A stretch of 64,000 bases of DNA from CAADGV01 sp040290295 (GTDB lineage: Bacteria > Bacteroidota > Ignavibacteria > UBA10030 > UBA6906): NCBI GenBank assembly GCA_040290295.1, contig PSMW01000003.1:122863-186862 (forward strand), in the 5' to 3' direction. This document shows positions 1 to 9,623 of this stretch, one piece after another. Within the stretch, counting starts at the first letter, position 1; each line of letters opens with the position of its first letter. The translations under genes were made by a program, and so were the position numbers. Below the pieces are notes generated by a model, which did no database searches, was not told the origin of the DNA, and saw only the letters and a list, made by a program, of their open reading frames with translations.

Positions 1-1
1 C

Positions 2-994
2 AAACAACAGCACGTCGCACTCACACTCACACAGGATGTCGGGTTCCGCAGCAAGACGACGGGACTCGACGAGTATGAGTTCGTTCATAACGCGCTCCCC
101 GAGCTGAACTTGTCGGACATTTCTACCTCGACTACGTTTCTCAAAAAGACACTTGCAGCGCCGCTGCTGATTTCGTGCATGACCGGTGGCTACCGCGACG
201 CGCTCAAGATCAACCGCCAGCTTGCGGAAGTGTGCGAAGAACAGGATATTGCCATGGGAGTGGGAAGCCAGCGACAAGCTCTCGAAGACGAGCAGTATCA
301 TCGTACATTCAGCGTGGTGCGCGAAGTGGCTCCTTCGACGCCGATCATCGGCAACATCGGTGCTGCTGAAGTCGCAACCATGCGCAACGCCGACGGCGTT
401 CGTCGCTTGGTGGATTTGATTCGTGCCGATGCTTTCGCCGTTCATCTCAATCCACTGCAAGAGCTGCTTCAACCGGAGGGAAACACAAACTTCAAAGGCG
501 TTCTGCAAGGCATCGCTTTCTTAGTCAAGCATCTTCCTGTTCCGGTGGTGGTCAAAGAGATCGGTGCTGGGCTATCGGCCGACGTTGTCCGTCGCTTGCT
601 CGATGTAGGCGTGCAGTACATCGATGTTGCAGGAGCGGGCGGAACGAGTTGGGCGGGCGTCGAGACGTTGCGGAGGAAAGATCGTGAGATTGCTATAAAG
701 TTTTGGGATTGGGGTATCCCCACCGCTGAGGCATTGCGCCAGGCGGCACGCCTGAAAAGCACGAGCCGGTCTTTCACGCTCATTGCTTCGGGCGGCATGA
801 CGTCGGGCATCGATGTCGCGAAATGTCTCGCGCTCGGAGCCGACCTCGTCGGGGCAGCACGACCGATGCTGAAGGCACTTCAAGAGCGCGGCACAGCCGG
901 CGTACGGTCGCTCATCACGCAGTGGGTCGAAGAACTCCGTTACGTCATGTTCCTCACCGGCAGCCCGACGATCGCCACGCTCGGAGGCGCACCT
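2..994 (+). CDS. fni: Type 2 isopentenyl-diphosphate delta-isomerase, partial
   Basis: FMN-dependent enzyme that interconverts IPP and DMAPP in isoprenoid synthesis. The reading frame is already open at base 2, and the first residues (KTTGLDEYEFVHNALPELN) match the usual region about 15 residues into the family, so only a short N-terminus lies outside the window. Family landmarks follow in order: APLLISCMTGG, GVGSQRQALED, HLNPLQELLQPEG, GGTSWAGVE and SGGMTSGIDVAKCLALGADLVG, a typical FMN/phosphate-binding stretch. The frame runs into a run of N at GSPTIATLGGAP, close to the normal C-terminus, so the stop codon lies in the gap. The following prenyltransferase is a separate gene, although the reading frame happens to continue through the N run. 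Confidence 0.93.
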
Positions 995-1065
995 NNNNNN
1001 NNNNNNNNNNNNNNNNNNNNNNNNNNNNNNNNNNNNNNNNNNNNNNNNNNNNNNNNNNNNNNNNN
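995..1065. other. Assembly gap (71 N)
   Basis: A run of 71 unknown bases. It hides the stop codon of the IPP isomerase and the start of the polyprenyl diphosphate synthase. Roughly 10 C-terminal residues of the first and some 30-50 N-terminal residues of the second are expected here, so the true gap is probably somewhat longer than the number of N. Confidence 0.99.
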
Positions 1066-2020
1066 TCGGCTCCTGAGGGTCGTGCGTCATCGTCATCCCG
1101 TGGAACTTGTCGAGGCTTGTCGCTACGTGCTCTCAGGAGGCGGAAAGCGCGTGCGATCCACGCTCGTGTTGCTATCCTGCGAGGCGGTCGGCAGCAACGC
1201 ACGCAGGGCGCTCAATGCTGCCATCGCGGTCGAGCTGATGCACAACTTCACGCTCGTACACGACGATATCATGGATAACGCGTCCACGCGCCGCCGCAGA
1301 CCAACGGTTCACACGCACTGGGGACTCAATCAGGCTCTGCTGGTGGGAGATGTGTTGCTTGGCTTCGCGTACCGTCAGCTTCTGCACACCGATCCCGCGC
1401 GGCTCGCCCGTGCGATGCACGTATTCACTGAAGGCTACATCGCCGTGTGCGAAGGACAGGCGATGGACATTGCCTTCGAGCGACGCAACAACGTGACGGT
1501 CGAGGAATATTTCGCTATGATCGAAAAGAAAACCGGTACACTCATCGCCACCGCTGCCGAACTCGGCGCGCTCATCGGCGGAGGAACCGAACGCGAGATC
1601 GCAGCGCTTGCAAGCTTCGGCAAGCATGTGGGCAGCGCTTTCCAGCTTCAAGACGATCTGCTCGATGTCGTTGCGGACGAAGCGGACTTCGGCAAATCGA
1701 TCGGTGGAGACATCATCGAGGGGAAGAGGACCTTTCTCTTGCTGAAAGCCTTGGAACGCGCATCCGGCAAACAGCGACAAGCATTACTGCACGTCATGCG
1801 CCGGAAGCACCCTCACCCGCTGCGCCCGCGTCCAGCGCGAGCAAAACAGGTGCGCACCATCGCCGCCATCTACAAAGCGACGGGTGCCATCGACGAAGCC
1901 CAGCGCCGGATTCATCGCGAAACGCACCAGGCATTGCGAGCACTTACCGCCCTGCCTGCCGGCAAGGCACGATCGACGCTGACATGGCTCGCACAAATGT
2001 TGGTGAAGAGACATTTTTGA
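1066..2020 (+). CDS. Short-chain polyprenyl diphosphate synthase (GGPP/FPP synthase family), 5' end in gap
   Basis: Trans-prenyltransferase condensing DMAPP or allylic diphosphates with IPP. Visible parts: the substrate-binding GGGKRVRSTLVLLSCEAVG, the first Asp-rich motif in LVHDDIMDNASTRRRRPTVH, and the second in FQLQDDLLDVVADEADFGKS followed by GGDIIEGKRTFLL. The first motif has no two-residue insertion and Phe lies five residues upstream, which fits short-chain (C15-C20) products of the archaeal-type GGPP synthase class; chain length is inference. The N-terminus is lost in the gap. It follows the IPP isomerase, so the two form an isoprenoid pair. Its TGA overlaps the ATG of ptsH by one base. 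Confidence 0.9.
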
Positions 2021-2289
2021 TGACCGAAGTTACCGTAACGATAAGGAACCGCCAAGGGATGCATACGCGTCCTGCCGCCGAACTCGTCAAGACAGCGGCA
2101 CGGTTTCGTTCCGATTTCACCATCTGCAAAGACGGTATGGAGATCAACGGCAAGAGCATCATCGGTGTGATGATGTTGGCGGCGGAACAAGGCTCGCAAC
2201 TCACGCTGCGCTTCAACGGCGAAGATGAGGAAGAAGCAAAGAAAGCTGTCGTCGAACTCTTCGAACGAGGATTCGGCGAACCATCCTGA
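2020..2289 (+). CDS. ptsH: Phosphocarrier protein HPr
   Basis: 89-residue phosphocarrier of the PEP phosphotransferase system, accepting phosphate from enzyme I. The active histidine is exactly at position 15 (QGMHTRPAAEL), and Ser46 (NGKSIIGVMML), the HPr-kinase regulatory residue in Firmicutes and some Proteobacteria, is also present. The start is the ATG overlapping the upstream stop (TGATG). It sits two bases before ptsI, as in a classic ptsHI operon. No sugar-specific EII gene is visible in the window, so a regulatory role or distant EIIs are both possible. Confidence 0.95.
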   Translation: MTEVTVTIRNRQGMHTRPAAELVKTAARFRSDFTICKDGMEINGKSIIGVMMLAAEQGSQLTLRFNGEDEEEAKKAVVELFERGFGEPS

Positions 2290-2291
2290 CC

Positions 2292-4070
2292 ATGAGTACG
2301 GTAACGAACACGGAGATTATTCTCAACGGCATTCCCGCATCGCCCGGCATCGCGGTCGGACCCGCCTATGTGTACAGCAAGCACGTGCCGAAGGTGCAGC
2401 AACGCGAGATTGCACCGCATGATGTGCAGAGCGAAATCGAACGCCTGCGCGCGGCCGTTGCCCGCTCGGAAAAAGAACTCCGCAAGATCCTCGCCTTCAC
2501 CGAAGAGAAGATCGGACGCACCAGCGCCCTCATCTTCGAAGCACAGATCATGATCTTGAACGACGCGGTGCTTATGCAAGAGATCGAGCGTCGGATTCGC
2601 GACGAGTTGAGGAATGCCGAGTTCATCGTCTTCGATGAGTTCGGCAAGTACAGCCGCCGGATGCTCGGCTCCGCCGACGCGTACATTCAAGAGCGTGCGC
2701 ACGACGTCGATGACGTCATGCACCGCATCATCCGCAACATTCAAGATCAAAAACTCTTCTCCAAACTCGAAGGCGAATCGATCATCGTATCGGAGTATCT
2801 AACCCCGGCCGACACAGTCATCTTCAGTCGCAACCAAATTCTCGGCTATGCGACCGATCTCGGAGGGCTGACATCGCATGCTGCGCTCCTCTCGCGGTCG
2901 CTGAACATCCCCGCCGTGTTGGGCATACGCACAGCAACGAAGTTCATCACGACGGGCGATCGCTTGGCGATCGACGGCTATGCGGGCGCGGTGATCGTCC
3001 ACCCGACCGACGAGACACTCGATCGGCTGATGCAAAAAGCCAAGCGCTTGAAGGAGTTCGACAAGAAGTTGGAAGGCATTGCCGGGCTTCCTGCCGAGAC
3101 GCTCGATCATAGGCGCATCGAGCTTTCCGCGAATCTCGAATTCGAAACCGAACTCGATTTCGCCCTGCGGCAAGGCTCGCAAGGCATCGGCTTGTATCGC
3201 ACCGAAGGGTTGCTCATGGGGCGCACGACTTTTCCGTCGGAAGAAGAGCAGGCGGCAGAGTACATGCGTATCGCCGAGGTGATGTTTCCTCATCCGGTCA
3301 TGTTTCGCACCTTCGATATCGGCGGCGATAAGTTTTCCCCTGAACCATTGAACGAAGAGAACCCGTTTCTCGGCTGGCGCGGCATTCGCGTCTCGCTCGA
3401 CAAGCCGGAGATGTTTCTCGATCAACTGCGTGCAATCCTGCGCGCCAGCGCACGCAAGAACGTACGGGTGTTTTTCCCGATGGTCAGCAAGGTGAGCGAG
3501 GTGCGTCGCGCCAAGGAGTTCGTCGAGCGCGCGAAAGCCGACTTGACGGCGCGCGGCGTGCCGTTCGACCCGAAGATCCCCGTTGGCGTGATGATCGAAG
3601 TTCCCGCCGCCGCCGTGATCGCCGAAGAGATTGCACGCGAGGTGGATTTCCTCAGCATCGGAACGAACGATCTCATTCAGTACATGCTCGCCGTCGATCG
3701 CGGCAACAACCTCGTCGCACCGTTGTATCAAGAGTTCAATCCCGCGGTGATCCGGACGATCAAGTCCATCATCGACGCGGGACACAAGCACGGCAAGTGG
3801 GTCGGCATGTGCGGCGAGATGGCGGGCAACCCGGTCGCAACCATGCTGTTGGTGGGATTGGGATTGGACGAGTTCAGCGTCGCTCCGAACATCCTTCCCG
3901 AAATCAAAAAGATCATCCGCTCGATCAAATATAAAGATGCCAAGAAGCTTGCCGAGCGCGTTCTCTCCCTGTCCACCGAGTATGAGATCAAAAACTATTT
4001 GGCTTCCGTTCTCAAAGCAACACTGCCCGACATTCCGCTTGCCGATTTAGAAACAAGCACAGCTCCGTAA
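2292..4070 (+). CDS. ptsI: PTS enzyme I (PEP-protein phosphotransferase)
   Basis: 592-residue enzyme that autophosphorylates with PEP and passes phosphate to HPr. The N-terminal HPr-binding/phosphohistidine part contains GGLTSHAALLSRSLNIPAVLG with the active His near residue 196. The C-terminal PEP-binding TIM barrel shows RTEGLLMGR, MFRTFDIGGDK, FLGWRGIRVSLDKPEMF, GVMIEVPAA, SIGTNDLIQYMLAVDR and the catalytic Cys in GKWVGMCGEMAG. Length is normal for the family (about 575-590). It starts two bases after ptsH and is translationally coupled with it. Confidence 0.97.
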   Translation: MSTVTNTEIILNGIPASPGIAVGPAYVYSKHVPKVQQREIAPHDVQSEIERLRAAVARSEKELRKILAFTEEKIGRTSALIFEAQIMILNDAVLMQEIERRIRDELRNAEFIVFDEFGKYSRRMLGSADAYIQERAHDVDDVMHRIIRNIQDQKLFSKLEGESIIVSEYLTPADTVIFSRNQILGYATDLGGLTSHAALLSRSLNIPAVLGIRTATKFITTGDRLAIDGYAGAVIVHPTDETLDRLMQKAKRLKEFDKKLEGIAGLPAETLDHRRIELSANLEFETELDFALRQGSQGIGLYRTEGLLMGRTTFPSEEEQAAEYMRIAEVMFPHPVMFRTFDIGGDKFSPEPLNEENPFLGWRGIRVSLDKPEMFLDQLRAILRASARKNVRVFFPMVSKVSEVRRAKEFVERAKADLTARGVPFDPKIPVGVMIEVPAAAVIAEEIAREVDFLSIGTNDLIQYMLAVDRGNNLVAPLYQEFNPAVIRTIKSIIDAGHKHGKWVGMCGEMAGNPVATMLLVGLGLDEFSVAPNILPEIKKIIRSIKYKDAKKLAERVLSLSTEYEIKNYLASVLKATLPDIPLADLETSTAP

Positions 4071-4109
4071 GCGGGCAAACAGACTTCAGCACATAGCGCG
4101 AACGAACAG

Positions 4110-5159
4110 ATGACACTTGCACAGATTCGCTCGATCGACCCTTCGGGAATGTACGACCTGATCAAGAACTTTTCCCATCAAGTGGAAGAAGCGGTCGCTA
4201 TCGGCAACGCAGCGAAGCTGCGCGTGCATGCACGCGGCATACACCACATCGTTCTCTGCGGCATGGGCGGCTCGGCTATCGGCGGCGACCTGCTGCGAAG
4301 CTACGCCGCAGACGAGTTGAGCGTTCCATTCTTTATCAATCGCTCGTACTCACTGCCCGCATTCGTCGGACCGAAGACGCTCGTCATCGTGTCCAGCTAT
4401 TCGGGCAACACGGAGGAGACGTTAGCGTGTTACCGCGAGGCGATCAAACGGAAGGCGCGCATCCTTGCCATCTCCTCCGGCGGCAACGTGGAGAGAATGG
4501 CAAGAAGATACCAACACACCCATATCACGGTGCCCGGCGGTCCATCACCGCGCGCGGCACTCGGCTACTCGTTCTTTCCTTTGCTCGTCACGTTCGTTCG
4601 GCTCGGTCTTCTCTCCTCGAAGAAACGGGAGATCGCCGAAACCATCACCCTTCTCAAGAGCAAAGCCGACGACTATGGCGATCCCGAACGCGATGCCAAT
4701 ACTGCCCTCGTGTACGCGTCGCAGTTACAAGGACGCATTGGCGTCGTGTATTCGGCTTCCGAACGGTTGGACGCGGTGAACACGCGATGGCGCGGACAGA
4801 TGGCAGAGAACGCTAAGACGTTAGTGTGGGGACACGTCCTGCCGGAGATGAATCACAACGAGCTTGTCGGATGGAACACGCTGCAGCAACAGATAAAGGA
4901 GATACAGGTGTTCTTCTTGCGGGATAAAGAAGATCATTCCCGTGTAGCGAAGCGCATCGAGATCACCAAAGAACTGCTGAGCCAATACACCATGCACATC
5001 ACGGAAGTGTGGAGCGAAGGGCGTTCGCGGTTGGCACGTCTGTTCTCGCTCGTCCACCTCGGTGACTGGGTGAGTTTCTATCTCGCCATGCTTCATGGCA
5101 AAGACCCGATGCCGGTGAAGGTGATCGACCATCTCAAAGAAGAGTTAGGAAAGCTGTAA
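4110..5159 (+). CDS. Bifunctional phosphoglucose/phosphomannose isomerase, SIS family
   Basis: 349-residue SIS-domain sugar isomerase of the type known from archaea and some bacteria, interconverting glucose-6-P or mannose-6-P with fructose-6-P. N-terminal SIS domain: LCGMGGSAIGGDLLRSY and VIVSSYSGNTEETL, the phosphate-binding Ser/Thr-rich motif. C-terminal PGI/PMI domain: WRGQMAENAKTLVWGHVLPEMNHNELVGW, with the Glu and His typical of this family. It lies 39 bases after ptsI on the same strand and may be co-transcribed. A conventional Pgi is also encoded at about 52 kb, so this copy may serve mannose metabolism. Confidence 0.88.
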   Translation: MTLAQIRSIDPSGMYDLIKNFSHQVEEAVAIGNAAKLRVHARGIHHIVLCGMGGSAIGGDLLRSYAADELSVPFFINRSYSLPAFVGPKTLVIVSSYSGNTEETLACYREAIKRKARILAISSGGNVERMARRYQHTHITVPGGPSPRAALGYSFFPLLVTFVRLGLLSSKKREIAETITLLKSKADDYGDPERDANTALVYASQLQGRIGVVYSASERLDAVNTRWRGQMAENAKTLVWGHVLPEMNHNELVGWNTLQQQIKEIQVFFLRDKEDHSRVAKRIEITKELLSQYTMHITEVWSEGRSRLARLFSLVHLGDWVSFYLAMLHGKDPMPVKVIDHLKEELGKL

Positions 5160-5203
5160 CACCGCCGCTCAACCATCTGTCACGAACCAACGATCGACTC
5201 GAC

Positions 5204-5299
5204 ATGACGAAGCAACACAGAACTGCACTTATCGTTTTCCTCCTTACGTTGGCGGCAATCATTTTCGTGACATTCTTCCGCAACGGCACGGCGTGGTAA
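5204..5299 (+). CDS. Putative 31-residue single-pass membrane peptide
   Basis: A short ATG-initiated frame, not recognised as a known family. It encodes a basic start (MTKQHR), one hydrophobic segment of about 18 residues (ALIVFLLTLAAIIFVTFF) and a short tail ending GTAW. The composition is that of a real single-span peptide and not random coding, and it fills the otherwise empty space between the isomerase and the oxygenase-like gene. No clear Shine-Dalgarno sequence is seen upstream. It could equally be a chance frame. Confidence 0.35.
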   Translation: MTKQHRTALIVFLLTLAAIIFVTFFRNGTAW

Positions 5300-5424
5300 G
5301 GGGAGGCGGCACGCCCAGCGCCTCCGAACCCTTTCCCACCTCTCTCCGCCCCCGCAAACCGACGACGCGTCGTTCTACGTATTGAGTGCAGCTTCGCCAC
5401 CGTCGCGACACACGATCCACCGCC

Positions 5425-6306
5425 ATGAGACGCTACGACATTCTTCATACAATTCAACAGCTCGATCCCGAACGCGACAACATGCAGATCATGTTTTTGT
5501 CGTTCGGATACGAATTCTCGTGGGATTCGATCCGAGCATTGGAGATCGCTTTGTTCCGCACTTACTGTTCGCCGCGTATTTCCGCGTTGTTGGACCGAAC
5601 AGGGGAATTCCGCGATCGCACCCAACGCCGCTATGACGACACGTCGCTTTTGATGGCAGAGATTTGTAAGTGGGGCTACATCGCAGGTCGTGGCAAAGAA
5701 GCGCTCGAGCAGATGAACTGGGCACACAGCCACTACCCGATCGCGAACGAAGACTACCTGTACGTTCTCTCGACATTCATCTATGAACCGATCGCGTGGA
5801 TCGACAGCTACGGTTGGCGCCCAACCTGTGCGCAGGAAAAGCGGGGCTACTACTTTTTTTGGTGTGAGGTCGGACGCAGGATGGGCATACGAGATATCCC
5901 CCCAACATTCGAAGCCTTCGAGCAATGGAAGCGCGAGTATGAACGCTGGTACTTTACATATGCAGAAAGCAACCATCGCGTCGGCACGCTGACACGCGAG
6001 TTGTTCGTTTCATGGTATCCGCGCATCGTTGCGCCATTTGTTCGCACATCCATCCACGCTCTCCTGGATGACACCATGCTCGGCGCGTTCGGCTTTCCGA
6101 AACCTCATCCAATGATGCCTCGATTCATCAGGGCTATATTGAAGTTGCGGGGACGCATCGTCCGATTGCTGCCGCCGCGCAGGCAACCGCACTTCTTCAT
6201 GGACAATCCGAACAGAACTTACCCCGACGGCTACACGATTCAGCAGTTAGGTCCACCCCGCATGCTCGCGAGAGAACGACGCGGAAAAAGCCCCGCATCA
6301 TCCTGA
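5425..6306 (+). CDS. MpaB/DUF2236-family oxygenase-like protein
   Basis: 293 residues from the ATG at 5425; a GTG 13 codons upstream is less likely. The central stretch with HSHYPIANEDYLYVLSTF, IYEPIAWIDSYGWR and a following WCEVGRRMGIRDIP resembles the ER-bound oxygenase MpaB / rubber-oxygenase catalytic family (DUF2236), heme-dependent or heme-like proteins with conserved His and Arg. There is no signal peptide, so a cytoplasmic location is likely. The C-terminal part is basic (LKLRGRIVRLLPPRRQPH). The natural substrate is unknown. The downstream efflux genes run on the opposite strand and converge on it. Confidence 0.7.
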   Translation: MRRYDILHTIQQLDPERDNMQIMFLSFGYEFSWDSIRALEIALFRTYCSPRISALLDRTGEFRDRTQRRYDDTSLLMAEICKWGYIAGRGKEALEQMNWAHSHYPIANEDYLYVLSTFIYEPIAWIDSYGWRPTCAQEKRGYYFFWCEVGRRMGIRDIPPTFEAFEQWKREYERWYFTYAESNHRVGTLTRELFVSWYPRIVAPFVRTSIHALLDDTMLGAFGFPKPHPMMPRFIRAILKLRGRIVRLLPPRRQPHFFMDNPNRTYPDGYTIQQLGPPRMLARERRGKSPASS

Positions 6307-6383
6307 CCGATACATCCTCACCTTCACAGCTTGGTATCCCCAAGCTGCGCATCGACAAGAATCTTCCGACTTCAACGATCTGA

Positions 6384-8320
6384 TCAACGCAGTTCCGCGA
6401 CAAATACTTGTGGTTTGCGCTCCTTCTCTTCTTGTGCAACGACTTCCTGAGCAACCGGCACTGCCCGGGTGAAGCGCGCCAGAAGCGTATAGATCACCGG
6501 CACGAGCACCAACGTCAGGAAGGTAGAAAAGAGCATTCCACCCACCACCGCCAAGCCCAGCGGTCTGCGTGCCTCAGACCCCGCGCCTAAACCGATGGCG
6601 ATAGGCAAAATGCCGAAGATAGTCGAGAACGACGTCATGAGAATCGGGCGGAGACGAATAGCCGCTGCTTCGATAACCGCTTAGGTGATCTGCATGCCGC
6701 GCGCGCGAAGCTGGTTCGCAAACTCGACGATCAGAATCGAATTCTTCGTCACCAAGCCGATCAACATAATGAGTCCGATTTGGGAGTAGATGTTCAATGT
6801 TTGTCCGAAGACGAACAGCGTCAACAATGCGCCGAACACCGCCAACGGCACGGCAAAAAGAATGGTGAGAGGATGAATCCAACTTTCGAACTGCGCCGCC
6901 AAGACGAGATAGATGAACACCACTGCAAGCAGGAACATCACATAGAGCGCCGAGCTGGAGGATTTGTATTCGAGCGATTGCCCTGCGTAGTCGCGCTTCA
7001 TCGTTGCGGGCAGCTTTGCGCTTGCGATGCGGTCGAGATCGTCGAGGGCTTTCCCGATGGTGGCGCCGGGAACGAGCGTCGCCGTCAACTTTGCCGACCG
7101 TACGCGATTGTAGTGATTCAATTCCTTCGGTGCGAGCGTCTCCTCGACGCGTACCACGTTCGCCAACTGCACCACCTCCCGACTGCCGCGGATGTAGATG
7201 TCGCGAATGGACTCCGGTGTCGAGCGGGCAGCGGGTTTCATTTGGAGGATGACGTCGTACTGCTTTGTTCCCCTTTTGAAATTGGTGACGACGCGCCCAC
7301 CAAGGAACGTCTCGAGCCTCGAACCGATATCGGCAAGCGATACTCCGACGCCCGCTGCGCGTTCGCGATCAACGGTCAAGTCCAATTGCGGCTTGTTCAG
7401 GCGAAGGTCCGTATCGAGATTCACCAGATAGCCCAACTTCGATGCCTCGGCCATCATCACGCCGACGGCGGTATTGAGTTCTTCGTAACTGTCGGCTTGC
7501 AGAACGTACTCGACAGGACTCGAACTGAACGTACCACCGAGGCTGGGGGGATTAAGAACGAACGCGAGCACACCGGGAATGGAGATGAGTTGAGGAAACA
7601 CCTCCTGCACGATCTGCTGTTGCGTCTTGGTCCGCTCGCTGTGGGGTTTCAAGCGGAGGAACAAAAACCCGTTGGTGACGCGCCCTGGACCGCCGAAGCC
7701 AAGCCCGACCGCCGTGAACAGACCTTCGCGCTCAGGCAAGGCGAGCAGCCGCCGCTCGACTTCCTGCATGTAGCGATCGGTGTATTGCAACGTTGCGCCT
7801 TCCGGCGCGATCACGATGCCGAATCCAACACTGCGATCTTCCACCGGTGCAAGCTCGCTGGGCACGAAGCGGAACAAGACGACGCTCAGCACGACGATGG
7901 CAGCGGCTGCGCCGAGCATCCACCCTTTGCGGGGTAACGCACCCTGCAGTATGCGATGATAGCGCTTGTCGAGGAACTCGAAGAACGCATCGAACGAGCG
8001 AGAAGCCCAACTATCGCTGGCGCGGTGGAACGGTCGTAGAATCTTCGAAGAGAGCATCGGCGTCAGCGTCAGCGCAACGAAGCCGGAGATGAGAACGGCG
8101 ACAGCGAGCGAGATGCCGAACTCGTTGAACAATCTCCCCACCGTACCCGTGAGAAACGCCAGTGGAACGAACACGGCAACCAAGGCAATCGTCGTCGCCA
8201 CAACAGCGAAGCCGATCTCCTTGCTGCCGTCGATGGCCGCTTGCATCCTGCTCTTGCGCGGCTTGGACGCCGTTGCGAGCAGCGATCAGACGCTTCCTCC
8301 CGTTCATCACTTCACGGTAG
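6384..8320 (-). pseudogene. RND-family (AcrB/HAE1) efflux transporter, C-terminal 60% with internal stop
   Basis: Inner-membrane proton-driven efflux pump subunit. The readable part starts at KSRMQAAIDGSKEIGFAV, a conserved segment around residue 400 of about 1,030-residue pumps. It continues through the second porter domain and the final membrane helices (IYSQIGLIMLIGLVTKNSILIVEFA, LRPILMTSFSTIFGILPIAIG). Two defects are seen. An in-frame TAA (6681-6683) interrupts the sequence between GMQIT and AVIEAAAIRLRPILM; a Glu or Lys codon would restore it. The first ~400 residues are absent, with the frame closing at stops within about 40 bases of the neighbouring assembly gap. The upstream TolC gene suggests an efflux operon in the order TolC, (adaptor), pump. 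Confidence 0.85.
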
Positions 8321-8356
8321 NNNNNNNNNNNNNNNNNNNNNNNNNNNNNNNNNNNN
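8321..8356. other. Assembly gap (36 N) inside efflux operon
   Basis: 36 unknown bases between the C-terminal part of a TolC gene and the middle of an RND pump gene, both on the minus strand. The missing content (last part of TolC, first ~400 codons of the pump, and usually a membrane-fusion adaptor gene) amounts to more than 1.2 kb and possibly over 2 kb. The number of N therefore cannot be the real distance unless there is a genomic deletion. Confidence 0.97.
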
Positions 8357-9623
8357 CTCGCTGTTCAGCGAGCATCACCTCGGCTTCCAGGCGATCCTGC
8401 TCGCCGAGACCGCTCCGCAGTCCGATTGGAATGGTGACCTCAAGACCGATGCTCCAATTCGGAAACTCGCGCTTCAGCGCTTGCCTCAACGCATCGCTCA
8501 GCACGCCGCCACGCGTTGTACGGAGCGTGTCCGAGCCGAAAACGACGTCACGATCGGAGCCGGCAAGTCCGCTCCCACCAATTGTGCCGACCACATCAAC
8601 ATGCGGCAAAGCTTCCCAGAACGCAGCGCGGGACAAAGCACGCCGCGCCGCCACGTCGGCAGCCGCCGCTTGCAGCGCTTGCTCGACCAATCCCTCCACC
8701 TCGACCGCCGCGGATTGATCCGGCGGTGTATCCTTCGCCAAGAAGCGGGATTCCTGAGAAGGTGGTTGCACCCCCATGAGCACGGCAAGCTGATCCGACA
8801 GGCGATCGAGCTGTTCTTCACGATCGAGGATCGCAATCTCCTGCTCAGCCAAGAAGGTCTTGGCGGTCGCCACTTGGTTCGGACCGATCAAGCCCGTGCG
8901 CGCTCGCATCTCCGTCTCCAGCAGAAACGCTTCGGCGCGGTCGCGCGTTAGCTTCTGCACGGCAAAATCGTGCTCGGCAGCATACACATCCCAATACATT
9001 TCCTCCACCGCCGCGCGTACTGCCAACACCTCCTGGTCGTAACGTGCCTTCGCTGCTTCAAGCTCTCGATCAGCTTTCTCTGCTTGTTTGCGTGCGGAGA
9101 CATGAAACCCTCCCAACAAAGGCTCGCGGATGCTGAGCATACCGAACGCGTTGTACTGAGGATTCAAGAACGCGAACGCGGAGTTCGTTTCGAGTCGCAC
9201 GCTGTTGAGCGACAGTTCGAGCCTTGTCCCCACCGGGAGACGCATCGACACGCCTCCATTGGCGATTGTTTGTTTGGTTGAAAGCGCCGGCGCACCGGCA
9301 AAGAACGACGCGGTCGGAACATGTTGATCCAGGTGTTCGAGCGTGAAAAACACTGTAGGATCGAACCCTCCTGCTTCTCGTCGTGAGGTGCCCTGTGCTG
9401 CAAGCAACGCGGCTTCGGCCGACTTCACCTCCGCAGCGTGTTGCAACGCAGATGCGATCGCTTCGGCGAGCGTGAGAGGAGTCCCCTGAAGATGTTCGAC
9501 GATCTGTTGAAGCGCACTATCGGGATTGAAAGAAGAGTCGATGGACGAGACGGTTTGACTGCGAACGAACGGCGCAAGCACGACAGAGAACGCGACGCAA
9601 AGGGCGACAACGCTTTAACGCAT
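8357..9623 (-). pseudogene. TolC-family outer-membrane efflux channel, nonsense codon 3, 3' end in gap
   Basis: Outer-membrane trimeric channel of tripartite efflux systems. Family features: long alpha-helical stretches (AEKADRELEAAKARYDQEVLAVRAAVEEMYWDVYAAEHDF) and paired repeats ending FPNWSIGLEVTIPIGLRSGLGE. The frame runs from 9581 (GTG) to the gap. Upstream in the same frame lies ATG-CGT-TAA followed by SVVALCVAFSVVLAPFVRSQ, an obvious signal peptide. The natural start is therefore the ATG at 9623, with TAA (9615-9617) at codon 3 where AAA (Lys) is expected. As read, only a leaderless protein could be made from the GTG, so the gene is probably inactive or the base is wrong. About 60-80 C-terminal residues are missing in the gap. 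Confidence 0.82.

Noticed and set aside
110..2020. A single 636-residue IPP isomerase/prenyltransferase fusion
   Set aside because: The frame continues only through 71 N; the two halves are separate full families, and the missing stop and start lie in the gap.
6780..7937. 385-residue plus-strand frame opposite the RND pump
   Set aside because: Antisense shadow of a recognisable pump sequence.
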